From Anaerozeibacter quisquiliarum (GTDB lineage Bacteria > Bacillota > Clostridia > Christensenellales > Aristaeellaceae), in NCBI GenBank assembly GCA_051162045.1, contig JBISDI010000001.1: a DNA stretch of 64,000 nucleotides. One strand, 5' to 3'. Below are positions 54,611 through 63,030 of this stretch, piece after piece. Position numbers and translations under genes: made by a program. A model generated the notes under the pieces. The model was not told the DNA's origin, made no database searches, and saw only the letters and a list, made by a program, of their open reading frames with translations. Numbering within the stretch: position 1 is the first letter of the stretch; every line of letters starts with the position of its first letter.

Positions 54611-55597
54611 ATGAAAAAGCGGACGATTGTCTCCGCGGCGCTGTGGGCCGCGGCCTTGCTGTGCGCGCTGCTGCCCAAGCCCTGGCTGGCCGAGCGCGTG
54701 TCGCGCCCGCTTTTGAAGCTGCTCGGCCGATGGAGCGCGGGCGTGCCGTTCCCGATCGCGGAGCCGCTGGTGATCGCGCTGATTGCCCTGTTCGCGATCG
54801 CGCTGGCCGCCGCGCTGATCCGGTGTGTGACGCTGCGCAGGGCCTCCCCCCTCGCGCGTTTCGCGCTGGACGTCGCGATGGTAACCGGGGCCCTGACGCT
54901 TTTGTACTTGATCGTCTGGTTCCCCGTCGCGCGCACCAGCGCGCTGGCAACCCCAACGCCCGCCCAACCGCGGCAGGCGCTCTTCGCGCTGTGCGAGCGG
55001 CTGACCGAGCAGGCGGACGGGCTGCGCGCGCTGTTGCCGGACGCCCTCGACTACAAGCGCGAGCGCATCCCGGAGGCGGCACGCCTGGCGATCGGCGCGC
55101 AGGCGCCCGCGAAGCTGGCGCGCTACCCCGAGTGGATGGACGCGCTGGGCATCGCGGGCATGCTGTTCCCGTTCACGGGCGAGGCCATCCTGGACCCGGG
55201 CGAGCCTATCCTGACGCTGCCGTTCGCGGCCGTACACGAATTGGCGCACCAGCTGGGCTACGGGCGCGAGGACGAAGCCAACTACGCGGCCTACCGCGCC
55301 TGCCTGAACGGCGATCCGTTCTTCCGCTACTCGGGCACGATGTACGCGCTGCACTACGCGATGAACGCGCTGCGCTTAGAGGACAGCGCCGCGTGGCTTG
55401 CGCAAATGGACGCGATGAGCCCGACAGTGCGCAGAGAGCACGAGCGCATGGGCGGCTACCCGGAGGCCGAAATCCCGGAGCGCATGGCGCGCCTGAACCG
55501 GGTATCGGAAGCCTTCCTGCGCCTGAGCGGCCAGGACGGCCTGAAAAGCTACGGGAAGATGGTCGATCTGCTGTTGATGGATGTCGAAACGCCCTGA
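54611..55597 (+). CDS. DUF3810 family membrane zinc-metalloprotease-like protein
   Basis: A 328-residue protein. Three hydrophobic segments in the first 115 residues anchor it. The outer or inner globular domain carries HELAHQLGYGREDEANYAAY, an HExxH-like site (HELAH) followed by a glutamate-rich helix, as in metallopeptidases and DUF3810. The substrate is unknown. The second ATG (54611) is chosen because it lies six bases after GGAGGG. It is a single gene with its own promoter and terminator. Confidence 0.87.
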   Translation: MKKRTIVSAALWAAALLCALLPKPWLAERVSRPLLKLLGRWSAGVPFPIAEPLVIALIALFAIALAAALIRCVTLRRASPLARFALDVAMVTGALTLLYLIVWFPVARTSALATPTPAQPRQALFALCERLTEQADGLRALLPDALDYKRERIPEAARLAIGAQAPAKLARYPEWMDALGIAGMLFPFTGEAILDPGEPILTLPFAAVHELAHQLGYGREDEANYAAYRACLNGDPFFRYSGTMYALHYAMNALRLEDSAAWLAQMDAMSPTVRREHERMGGYPEAEIPERMARLNRVSEAFLRLSGQDGLKSYGKMVDLLLMDVETP

Positions 55598-55654
55598 GGT
55601 TGTCCGGCGGCGCCGTGAACAAGGCGTCCCGATTGTACAACCATTGGAAGGCCG

Positions 55655-55674
55655 CCCGCTCTCGAGTGGGTTTT
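55655..55674 (+). terminator. Terminator of the DUF3810 gene
   Basis: A 7-bp stem (55655-55661 with 55664-55670, one G-U pair) is followed by TTTT. Confidence 0.5.
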
Positions 55675-55739
55675 GCCATCAAACGGAGCGAGCGTCTGTA
55701 ACGAGGCGTCTCCCCGCAAATTGCATGTCAAGGATCGCT

Positions 55740-56588
55740 TTATTCAATGTATTTCCGATCCAGCATCAGGTCGCCGGCCGATATATACGGGTTGCGGTAT
55801 CGCTTCCGCCTATCCGGAAGTCTCATCATGCGCATGAGGGGCGTGTTGATTTGTCGAAGCTGTTCGGGCGGCAAATGGTATTTCACGGCCTTTTTCGGGC
55901 AGTAGGAGACGCACGCCATGCAGCAACTGCAATTGTGAAGAAACACAGGGCGGCCGCCTTGCATCACGATATTCCGCTTCGGGCAAACCCTCGCGCATAT
56001 CCCGCAGGCAACGCAATCATCTGAAGCCGAGAATCCCCTGTCCACCTGCGCTTGTATGGCCTGGTACTTCGGCATCATCCTTGGGTGAATCAGCCTCGTC
56101 AGCCAGCCTGCCTTCGGGTAGACATTGCCGGCCCTCCCCTGAATCATGCGAGCTACCTTTATAAGTTTTCGCTCCGTTCGGGGAACGCGCCACCTTGGGG
56201 GAGGAAACGGAGGATACACGATGCAGAGATTCGCAACCGAGAACACGCGCTTGGCGTATTGCAGCCTCGCACCTTTCTCCTGCATGAGATGGTCCAGCAC
56301 CTCAAACGAAAAGCCGTTGATGAAGCTGGGGGTTGAAACGGCAAAGACGTAAGCCCTCGGGTTGATATCCAATGCGGCAATGAAATCTCGTATCGCCTCA
56401 CAAATCGTCCAGTGATACACCGGAAACACAAACCCGACGACGTCCGCATCGACCGCCGGCACATCGGACGGATCGCACCGCATGGAAATAAGCTCGGTAT
56501 TGCCCAACGCTTGCGCAATAACCTCAGCGGCCCTCATGCTGTTCCCGGTTCCCGAAAAATAGTATATCCTGTTTGCGCCCGACGACAT
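55740..56588 (-). CDS. EFR1 family ferrodoxin (flavodoxin plus two [4Fe-4S] clusters)
   Basis: A 282-residue protein. The N-terminal flavodoxin-like domain has IYYFSGTGNSMRAAEVIA for FMN phosphate and GFVFPVYHW. The C-terminal ferredoxin domain has two cluster motifs, CVACGICARVCP and CSCCMACVSYCP. The EFR1 family is an electron carrier of anaerobes with unknown partners. The ATG at 56586-56588 follows GGAGGTGACGGT; an upstream in-frame start is rejected. A terminator-like hairpin lies in its leader. Confidence 0.9.
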   Translation of the reverse strand: MSSGANRIYYFSGTGNSMRAAEVIAQALGNTELISMRCDPSDVPAVDADVVGFVFPVYHWTICEAIRDFIAALDINPRAYVFAVSTPSFINGFSFEVLDHLMQEKGARLQYAKRVFSVANLCIVYPPFPPPRWRVPRTERKLIKVARMIQGRAGNVYPKAGWLTRLIHPRMMPKYQAIQAQVDRGFSASDDCVACGICARVCPKRNIVMQGGRPVFLHNCSCCMACVSYCPKKAVKYHLPPEQLRQINTPLMRMMRLPDRRKRYRNPYISAGDLMLDRKYIE

Positions 56589-56664
56589 ACCGTCACCTCC
56601 AACCCGCCGCATATCACTTCGACACAGAACCGAAAACTCCTTCGCGCAATGGCAAAAAGCGCAT

Positions 56665-56689
56665 GAAAAACCGCCTCGCCCGAGGCGGT
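56665..56689 (-). terminator. Terminator hairpin in the leader of the EFR1 gene
   Basis: A perfect 9-bp stem (56670-56678 with 56681-56689) is followed on the minus strand by TTTTTC. No minus-strand gene ends upstream of it, so it probably acts within the EFR1 gene's own leader as an attenuator. Confidence 0.6.
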
Positions 56690-56777
56690 CGACGTCCGCC
56701 TCCCGCAGCCTTTTACCTCCCTGTCCAATATCTATATGTAGTCCCGCACCTGCAATATAAGTCGTAAGCGATTGCCA

Positions 56778-56806
56778 TTGACAATCGCAGGAAAAGTGAC
56801 TACACT
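56778..56806 (+). promoter_or_regulatory. Promoter of the ECF transporter operon
   Basis: TTGACA (56778-56783) and TACACT (56801-56806) have a 17-bp spacer. The leader is only about 33 bases, too short for a riboswitch. Confidence 0.8.
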
Positions 56807-56845
56807 ACAAGATGGGAGTTAATGGATAGGGAAGGAGCGACCTGC

Positions 56846-57397
56846 ATGTTCAAGAAATCACCGATCGTCACCATCGTCGCCATCGGCATCGGCGCCGCGC
56901 TGTTCTTCGTGCTGGCCCGGTTCGTCGCCATTCCGAGCCCGGTGCCCAATACCAACATCTCGATCCAGTATGCGCTCCTCGGCTTCATGTCGGTGCTGTT
57001 CGGACCGATGGCGGGCCTGGCCATCGGGTTCATCGGCCACATGCTGGCGGATATGTCCTTCGGCTATGGCATCTGGTGGAGCTGGGTGATTACCTCGGGC
57101 GTCGCGGGCTTCCTGATGGGCTTCGCCGGGCGGAATATCGAGCTGACCCAGGGCGCGTTCGACAAGCGCGCAATCGTCAGGTTCAACCTCTGGCAGGTCG
57201 TCGCCCACGCGGTATCCTGGTTTGCGTTGGCGCCGCTCCTGGACATCCTGATCTTCGCCGAGCCGGCCGCCAAGGTGTTCACACAGGGCCTCATGGCGGG
57301 CGTGGCCAACATCATCACCACCGGCATCCTGGGCACGCTGCTGCTCATGGGTTACGCCTCGGCGCGCCCGGCCAAGGGCAGCCTGAGCAAGCAGTAA
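56846..57397 (+). CDS. ECF transporter S component, UPF0397 family
   Basis: A 183-residue membrane protein with about five hydrophobic segments. It matches the UPF0397 pattern: VAIGIGAALFFVLARFVAIP, NTNISIQYALLGFMSVLFGP, GFIGHMLADMSFGYGIWWSW and a GSLSKQ end. S components bind the vitamin or metal substrate for an ECF module, here encoded directly downstream. The ligand of UPF0397 is not established to my knowledge. ATG at 56846 after GAAGGAGCGACCTGC. Confidence 0.9.
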   Translation: MFKKSPIVTIVAIGIGAALFFVLARFVAIPSPVPNTNISIQYALLGFMSVLFGPMAGLAIGFIGHMLADMSFGYGIWWSWVITSGVAGFLMGFAGRNIELTQGAFDKRAIVRFNLWQVVAHAVSWFALAPLLDILIFAEPAAKVFTQGLMAGVANIITTGILGTLLLMGYASARPAKGSLSKQ

Positions 57398-57419
57398 CCG
57401 TGATGTTTCATTAAAGAAA

Positions 57420-57453
57420 CCGGGGCCGGATCGTCTTCCCGGCCCCGGCTTTT
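57420..57453 (+). terminator. Internal terminator between S and A component genes
   Basis: A perfect 10-bp stem (57420-57429 with 57439-57448) is followed by CTTTT. It stands between the S-component gene and the ATPase gene of one operon, so it probably lowers expression of the downstream genes. Confidence 0.75.
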
Positions 57454-57468
57454 ACTGCGGAGGATAAT

Positions 57469-59175
57469 GTGAGCCGTCCGGTCATCGAGTTCGATCATTT
57501 CAGCTTCCAATACGACGCGCAGTCGGAGCCGACGCTCCGGGATGTGAGCCTGACCGTCTTCGAGGGCGAGAAGGTGCTCATCGCGGGGCCGTCCGGCTGC
57601 GGCAAATCCACGCTGGCCCACTGCCTGAATGGGCTGGTTCCCTTTGCCTATCCGGGCAGGACCTCCGGCTCCCTGCGGGTGATGGGGCGCGAAACCCGCG
57701 AAATGGGCATCTTCGAGCTCTCCAAGCGGGTCGGCACGGTGCTGCAGGACGCCGACGGCCAGTTCATCGGGCTGACGGTGGCGGAGGACATCGCCTTTGC
57801 GCTGGAAAACGACGTAGTGCCGCTTCCCGAAATGCGGCGGCGCGTCCGGGAAGCCGCGGCGCTGACGGGCGTCGAGGGACACCTGGCCCACGCGCCTCAC
57901 GAGCTGTCCGGCGGTCAGAAGCAGCGGGTTTCCCTCGCGGGCGTGATGGTGGACGACGTGGACATCCTGCTCTTTGACGAGCCGCTCGCCAACCTCGACC
58001 CCGCCGCCGGCCGCCAGGCGGTGGAATTGATCGACGACATTCGGGCAAAGACCGGGGCGACGGTGGTCATGATCGAGCACCGCCTGGAGGACGCGCTCCA
58101 CCGCCCGGTGGATCGGGTGATCCTGCTGGACGACGGCCGGGTGGTCTGTGACTTGCGGCCGGACGACCTGGTCTCAGGCGACCACCTCCTGGAGATCGGC
58201 CTCAGGGAGCCGCTGTACACGACGGCGCTCAAGTACGCGGGGCTTTCGATTCATCCCGGGATGCGCGCCGGTTCCGTAGCGACGCTCACGCTGTCGGAGG
58301 CGGAGGTCGAAGCCGTCCGCCGGTGGTTCCGGCGCGCGCCGGAGGCGCCGCCCCGCCCCGCCCCGAAGCCGCTGCTGGAGGCGGAAAACCTGAGCTTCCG
58401 GTATCCGAACGGGCTCAAGGCGCTGGATGGGATCAGCCTGGACGTGGGCGAGGGCGAGATGATGGCCATCGTCGGCTGCAACGGCGCGGGCAAGTCCACA
58501 TTCGCAAAGCTGCTGTGCGGATTTGAACGGCCCGAGGGCGGCGTCATCCGCTATAGGGGCCGGGACGTCGCCGGGGACAGCGTGAAAAATCGGGCCGACC
58601 GCATCGGCTATGTGATGCAGAATCCCAACCAGATGATCTCCCACGCGATGATTCGGGACGAGGTGGCCTCCGGCCTCGTCGCGCGCGGCTTGGAACCGGA
58701 CGAGATCGACCGCCGGGTGGAGAAGGCGCTGACCGTCTGCGGCCTCTTTCCGCTGCGCGCCTGGCCGGTCTCGGCGCTGTCCTTCGGGCAAAAGAAGCGG
58801 CTGACCATCGCGTCCATCCTGACGCTGGAGCCGGAGGTGCTGATCCTGGACGAGCCCACCGCAGGGCAGGATTTCCGGAACTACACGCGGATCATGGAAT
58901 TCCTGCGCACGCTCAACACCCGGGGCATCGCCATCATCATGATAACCCACGACATGCACCTGATGCTGGAATACTGCCTGCGCGCGGCGGTGTTCGCGGG
59001 CGGCAGGCTGATTGCGGACAAAACCGGCGCGGGTGTGCTGACCGATCCGGACATCGTAAAGGCGGCGAGTCTTCGGGAGACTTCGCTGTACGCCCTGTCG
59101 CTCAAGTGCGGCATCGCCGACGCGAGGGCGTTCGCGCAGCGGTTCATCGACCACGACCGGGAGGTGCGAGGGTGA
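57469..59175 (+). CDS. ECF transporter ATPase, two fused ABC domains (YkoD-like)
   Basis: A 568-residue double ATPase. First domain: Walker A GPSGCGKST, signature LSGGQKQR, Walker B ILLFDEPLANLD. Second domain: Walker A GCNGAGKST, a less usual signature LSFGQKKR, Walker B VLILDEPTAGQD. Such fusions replace the EcfA-EcfA' pair. It energises the ECF module with the T component. The GTG at 57469 follows GCGGAGGATAAT. It overlaps the T component gene by four bases (GTGA). Confidence 0.93.
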   Translation: MSRPVIEFDHFSFQYDAQSEPTLRDVSLTVFEGEKVLIAGPSGCGKSTLAHCLNGLVPFAYPGRTSGSLRVMGRETREMGIFELSKRVGTVLQDADGQFIGLTVAEDIAFALENDVVPLPEMRRRVREAAALTGVEGHLAHAPHELSGGQKQRVSLAGVMVDDVDILLFDEPLANLDPAAGRQAVELIDDIRAKTGATVVMIEHRLEDALHRPVDRVILLDDGRVVCDLRPDDLVSGDHLLEIGLREPLYTTALKYAGLSIHPGMRAGSVATLTLSEAEVEAVRRWFRRAPEAPPRPAPKPLLEAENLSFRYPNGLKALDGISLDVGEGEMMAIVGCNGAGKSTFAKLLCGFERPEGGVIRYRGRDVAGDSVKNRADRIGYVMQNPNQMISHAMIRDEVASGLVARGLEPDEIDRRVEKALTVCGLFPLRAWPVSALSFGQKKRLTIASILTLEPEVLILDEPTAGQDFRNYTRIMEFLRTLNTRGIAIIMITHDMHLMLEYCLRAAVFAGGRLIADKTGAGVLTDPDIVKAASLRETSLYALSLKCGIADARAFAQRFIDHDREVRG

Positions 59176-59999
59176 TAAACCTGTTCAATTACATCGACCG
59201 GCGCTCCCCTGTCCACCGGCTGACGGGCGCGGCGAAGCTCATCTGCCTGCTGGTCTCAACCTTCGCCGCGATGACTTCCTTTGACCCGAGGTTGCTCGCC
59301 GCAATGGCGGTGCTGTCGGCGGCGCTGTTCCGGCTCTCCCGCATCCGCCTCTCGGACGTGAGGTTCACGCTGGGCATTACCTTCTGGTTCATGGCGCTGA
59401 ACAACATCCTGATCTTCCTGTTCGCGCCGGAACACGGCGTGGCGCTCTACGGCGCGCGGCATGAACTCGCCAGGCTGCCGCTGGGTTACGCCCTGACGGC
59501 GGAGCAGCTCTTTTACCAGTTGAACGTGGTGCTCAAGTACTTCGCGACCATCCCGGCGGTGCTGCTCTTCGTATGCACCACCCAACCCAGCGAATTTGCC
59601 GCGTCACTCAACCGCATCGGCCTCAGCTACAAAATCGCCTATTCGGTATCGCTGGCGCTCCGGTACATCCCGGACATCGAGCGGGAGTACCGGGACATCT
59701 CGCTGAGCCACCAGGCTCGCGGCATCGAAATGGGCAAGGGGGTCCCCGTGATCCGGCGGATCAAAAACGCCTCCGCCATCCTGTTCCCGCTGATTTTCAG
59801 CAGCATGGAGCGGATCGAGGCCATCGCAAACGCGATGGAGTTGCGCGGCTTCGGGAAGCACAAGAAGCGCAGTTGGTACAATGCCCGCCCCTTCGCGCGC
59901 GGGGACATCGCGGCCATCGCGCTCAGCGCGCTGCTGCTCGCCATATCCGTCGCACTAACGGCAGCAAACGGCAGCCGCTTCTACAACCCGTTCCGGTAA
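59172..59999 (+). CDS. ECF transporter T component (YkoC-like)
   Basis: A 275-residue membrane protein of the CbiQ/EcfT family with about five hydrophobic segments. The ATPase-coupling motifs are SHQARGIEMGKG and NAMELRGFGKHKKR, where A-R-G and L-R-G correspond to the two coupling-helix motifs. GTG start overlapping the ATPase stop. It completes a dedicated (group I-like) ECF transporter with its own S component. Confidence 0.92.
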   Translation: MINLFNYIDRRSPVHRLTGAAKLICLLVSTFAAMTSFDPRLLAAMAVLSAALFRLSRIRLSDVRFTLGITFWFMALNNILIFLFAPEHGVALYGARHELARLPLGYALTAEQLFYQLNVVLKYFATIPAVLLFVCTTQPSEFAASLNRIGLSYKIAYSVSLALRYIPDIEREYRDISLSHQARGIEMGKGVPVIRRIKNASAILFPLIFSSMERIEAIANAMELRGFGKHKKRSWYNARPFARGDIAAIALSALLLAISVALTAANGSRFYNPFR

Positions 60000-60016
60000 T
60001 ACATCGAAGGCGCCCG

Positions 60017-60430
60017 TCATTCGCCTTCCGTACGTCCCCTTACCGCCTCCGCCACCCGCCGCGCGATCGGCACGTCCGCGCCCGTCATCTCGGCCAGCAT
60101 TTCGGTAAGCTCCGCGGGCGATGCCCAGCGGGCGCGGTCGTGGACGGTCAGGCGCATATCGCCGGCGGTCCATATCGTCCAGTAGGCGCGCAGCAGGATC
60201 TCGCCGCGTTCGTAGCGGTGGAGGCTCTCCCCTGCCGGTTCGAGCACGCGCGCCTCGATGCCAAGTTCCTCGCGCAGCTCCCGTCTGAGGCAGGCGCGCT
60301 CGTCCTCGCCCGGCTCGAGCTTGCCGCCCGGGAACTCCCACTTGCCCGCATGCGACTGCCCGGACGCGCGCCGCAACAGCAGCACCCGGCCTTCCCTTTC
60401 GATCACCGCCGCCGTCACCACGCGCGCCAC
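60017..60430 (-). CDS. Nudix hydrolase (MutT-like)
   Basis: A 137-residue Nudix protein. The Nudix box is complete: GGKLEPGEDERACLRRELRE followed by ELGI. Size, the VTAAVIEREGRVLLLRR start and SHAGKWEFPGGK resemble MutT, which removes 8-oxo-dGTP. The second of two GTGs (60428-60430) is chosen because it lies six bases after GGAGGGG. It is convergent with the ECF genes and divergent from the aldolase gene across a long palindrome. Confidence 0.88.
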   Translation of the reverse strand: MARVVTAAVIEREGRVLLLRRASGQSHAGKWEFPGGKLEPGEDERACLRRELREELGIEARVLEPAGESLHRYERGEILLRAYWTIWTAGDMRLTVHDRARWASPAELTEMLAEMTGADVPIARRVAEAVRGRTEGE

Positions 60431-60459
60431 GCTCACCCCTCCGTTTGGACACGATTTTA

Positions 60460-60523
60460 TTGTTATGGTAATTCAGCGCGCGCGGCAGGAAATCCTGCCC
60501 CGCGCGCTGAATTACCATAACAA
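60460..60523. repeat. Long palindrome, 31-bp arms with one mismatch
   Basis: Positions 60460-60490 and 60493-60523 are inverted repeats of 31 bases with a single mismatch and a two-base centre. It fills the divergent gap between the Nudix and aldolase genes. It could be a terminator-like RNA hairpin, a dyad operator or a small mobile hairpin element. No other copy is in the window. Confidence 0.8.
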
Positions 60524-60545
60524 ATCAATATGCAGGAGGCTCGTT

Positions 60546-61835
60546 ATGCACTTTGAATTGCTGCACCCCGCCGATCAGTTGGTCATGCTGATGGAGCGCA
60601 TCTACCGATACGGCATGACGACCACATCGGGCGGCAACCTGTCGGTGCTGGATGCAAACGGAGACATCTGGATCACCCCGTCGGGCATCGACAAGAATTC
60701 GCTCACCCGGCACGACATCGTACAGGTCAAGCCCGACGGCACGCTGATCGGCGCGCACAGGCCGTCGGTCGAGCTGCCGTTCCACAAGAAGATCTACGAG
60801 GCGCGCCCCGATCTGCGGGGCATCGTGCACGCCCATCCGCCGACGCTCGTCGCGTTTTCGCTCGCGCGCAAGATCCCCGACACGCACCTCGTGCCCAACG
60901 CCTCGCTGGTCTGCGGCAAGGTGGCGCTGGCCAAGTACGACGTGCCGGGCAGCCAGCAACTGGGCGAAAACATCGCGGGCGAATTCGCCAAGGGTTTCAA
61001 CACGGTGATCCTCGAGAACCACGGCATCGTGTGCGGCGCGCTCGACGTGTTCCGCGCGTTCATGGCGTTTGAGACGCTGGACTTTTGCGGGCGGCTGGAG
61101 ATCGACGCGCGCAAGCTGGGCACGCCCCGTTCGCTCAGCGACGAGCAGATCCAGATGGACTCCTTAAAGGCGCACCCGGCGCTGGACGCGTTCGTGTCGC
61201 GCTCGGTCACGAGCGAGGAATGCGCCGCGCGCCGCGACATGTGCGCGCTGATCCACCGCGCCTACGACCAGCGCCTGTTCACCAGCACCCAGGGCACCTT
61301 CTCCCAGCGGCTGTCCGACGGCTCGTTCCTGATTACGCCCTATATGGTGGACCGCAAGTACCTCGAGATTCAGGACATCGTGCGCATCAAGGGCGGCATG
61401 TGCGAGGCGGGCAAGACCCCCAGCCGCTCCGCGCTGCTGCACAAGGAGATCTATGATACCCACGAGGACATCCACTCGATCATCATCGCCCACCCGCCCG
61501 CGATCATGGCGTTCGCGGTAACCGAAGCGCCGTTCGACTCGCGCACCATCCCCGAGAGCTACATCATGCTGCGCGACGTGAGGCGGCTGCCGTTTGGCGC
61601 GACCTCGCTCGACCCCGTCGGCACCAGCGCCGCGTTTTCCACGCATACCCCGGTCGCGATCGTGGACAACCAATGCGCCATCGTCACCGGCTCGTCGTTG
61701 CTGAACGCGTTCGACCGGCTGGAGGTGCTCGAGTACTCGGCCTCGGCGATGATCGCCGCGCGCGACATCGGGCCGCTCATCATGATCTCCGATGAAGAGG
61801 TGGACGCGATCAGGCAGGCGTTCAATCTGGCGTGA
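60546..61835 (+). CDS. Class II aldolase/adducin family protein with two tandem domains
   Basis: A 429-residue protein, twice the family length. Domain 1 (about 1-205) has SGGNLSV and intact metal histidines in IVHAHPPTL and LENHGIV. Domain 2 (about 225-429) repeats the fold (STQGTFSQRL, ITPYMVD) but reads IIAHPPA and VDNQCAIV, so two of the three metal histidines are lost. Domain 1 is probably the active L-fuculose-phosphate-aldolase-like unit and domain 2 a structural partner. ATG after AGGAGGCTCGTT. The substrate is unknown. Confidence 0.87.
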   Translation: MHFELLHPADQLVMLMERIYRYGMTTTSGGNLSVLDANGDIWITPSGIDKNSLTRHDIVQVKPDGTLIGAHRPSVELPFHKKIYEARPDLRGIVHAHPPTLVAFSLARKIPDTHLVPNASLVCGKVALAKYDVPGSQQLGENIAGEFAKGFNTVILENHGIVCGALDVFRAFMAFETLDFCGRLEIDARKLGTPRSLSDEQIQMDSLKAHPALDAFVSRSVTSEECAARRDMCALIHRAYDQRLFTSTQGTFSQRLSDGSFLITPYMVDRKYLEIQDIVRIKGGMCEAGKTPSRSALLHKEIYDTHEDIHSIIIAHPPAIMAFAVTEAPFDSRTIPESYIMLRDVRRLPFGATSLDPVGTSAAFSTHTPVAIVDNQCAIVTGSSLLNAFDRLEVLEYSASAMIAARDIGPLIMISDEEVDAIRQAFNLA

Positions 61836-61843
61836 CCGACAGA

Positions 61844-61871
61844 CGCGCATCCGGCTTCGGCCGGATGCGCG
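61844..61871 (+). terminator. Hairpin after the class II aldolase gene
   Basis: A perfect 11-bp stem (61844-61854 with 61861-61871) and a six-base loop follow the stop codon by eight bases. The tail is TAACCAATTT, a weak T tract, so termination is likely but not certain. Confidence 0.6.
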
Positions 61872-61896
61872 TAACCAATTTGACAAGCAGAAATGC

Positions 61897-61925
61897 TTGC
61901 AATTGTAACCGTGAGGTTCTATAAT
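61897..61925 (+). promoter_or_regulatory. Promoter of the secreted Ig-like protein gene
   Basis: TTGCAA (61897-61902) and a perfect TATAAT (61920-61925) have a 17-bp spacer. Confidence 0.8.
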
Positions 61926-61973
61926 GCATATCGTATGAAGGCATTGTGCTTGAAACGGAGTGTTACGTATTCC

Positions 61974-62744
61974 ATGAAGATCGGCAAACGATGGTCGGCG
62001 GCGCTGGCGGGCGCGTTGCTGGTGCCTGTGCTGGCGCTGGCCGAGCCCGACGTGCCCGAGCAGTCGTACGCGCAGGACGAGGCAGTGTCGGGCACGCTGC
62101 TCACCGAGCCGGAGGGCGCGCCTGAGGAGGCCCCCGAGCCGCCCGAGGGCGAGAGCGCCGAAGGCACGCCGGACTTAGACGTTGAGCCGGTCCTGGTCCG
62201 GTCGCTGAGCGTGTCGCTGTCGTCCGGCGTGCTGTTCCCCGGCGGCAACCTCGCGGCCCGCTGTCATGTATCACCCGAGGGCGCTTCGCAGGATATCGAG
62301 TGGTCGAGTTCGATGGAGGCGGTGCGAGTGGACGCGTCGGGCATGGTGCGGGCGGCCTCGCGGCTGAAGCTGCCCGACGAGGGCCTGGATGTGGACATAT
62401 GGGCGCACGCGACCGACGGGAGCCTCGTCATGAACTGCGCCACGGTACGGCTGATGCCCGCGGCCACCTTGCTGCGCTTCTTTGAGGAAACGCTCGAACT
62501 CAACGCCGACCAGGACGAGCGCTCGGCGCGCGTGACGGTGGAGCTTGCGCCCGCGGCGCTCTACGGCATCACCCCGATCGAATGGAGCAGCTCCGACCCG
62601 GATGTCGCCCGCGTCGAGGGTACGGGCATGCGCGGCGAGATCGGGCTGATCCGCTGGACCGGCACGCGCGGCAGCGCCGTGATCGTGGCGCGCGCGGCCG
62701 ACGGCTCGGGCGTCCAGGACGCGCTGACCGTCAACGTGGGGTAA
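61974..62744 (+). CDS. Secreted protein with bacterial Ig-like (Big_2) domains
   Basis: A 256-residue protein. A signal peptide (KRWSAALAGALLVPVLALA) precedes an acidic Pro/Glu-rich linker (about 26-65). Two Ig-like segments follow, each with the Big_2 pattern: SVSLSSGVLFPGG with DIEWSSSMEAVRVDASG, and TPIEWSSSDPDVARVEG. It is probably exported and cell-surface or matrix-associated. The ATG at 61974 gives the best signal peptide, though GGAG lies about 15 bases upstream; an earlier in-frame ATG at 61935 would make the mRNA almost leaderless. No enzymatic domain is seen. Confidence 0.75.
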   Translation: MKIGKRWSAALAGALLVPVLALAEPDVPEQSYAQDEAVSGTLLTEPEGAPEEAPEPPEGESAEGTPDLDVEPVLVRSLSVSLSSGVLFPGGNLAARCHVSPEGASQDIEWSSSMEAVRVDASGMVRAASRLKLPDEGLDVDIWAHATDGSLVMNCATVRLMPAATLLRFFEETLELNADQDERSARVTVELAPAALYGITPIEWSSSDPDVARVEGTGMRGEIGLIRWTGTRGSAVIVARAADGSGVQDALTVNVG

Positions 62745-62745
62745 A

Positions 62746-62768
62746 GTGGACGGCCGCGGGCTGTCCAC
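62746..62768 (+). terminator. Terminator of the Ig-like protein gene
   Basis: A 10-bp stem (62746-62755 with 62759-62768, one G-U pair) begins one base after the stop codon. It is followed by CACATTTTACAT. The remaining gap to glgP (62769-63030) shows no gene and no clear promoter boxes. Confidence 0.6.
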
Positions 62769-63030
62769 CACATTTTACATAAAAAGTTCTTCGCTTGTGT
62801 TTTCTACAAATCTGCCCGGTATTCCCTTTTTCAATCATCCGATATTGCCAGTTTGTCAATTTGATTAAAATCACCGTCGCTGTTTCCCGCTCTTTCGCGC
62901 CGATGCGCGCACAATTGCGCGAAACGGCGCTTGCGCGGGGACGCGCGTTTGTGTTAGACTTGAGCGGATTGGGTATACCCTGCATACGTTGGGGGATACC
63001 GCATGCTTTTTGTTTGCGAGGAGGCTCATT

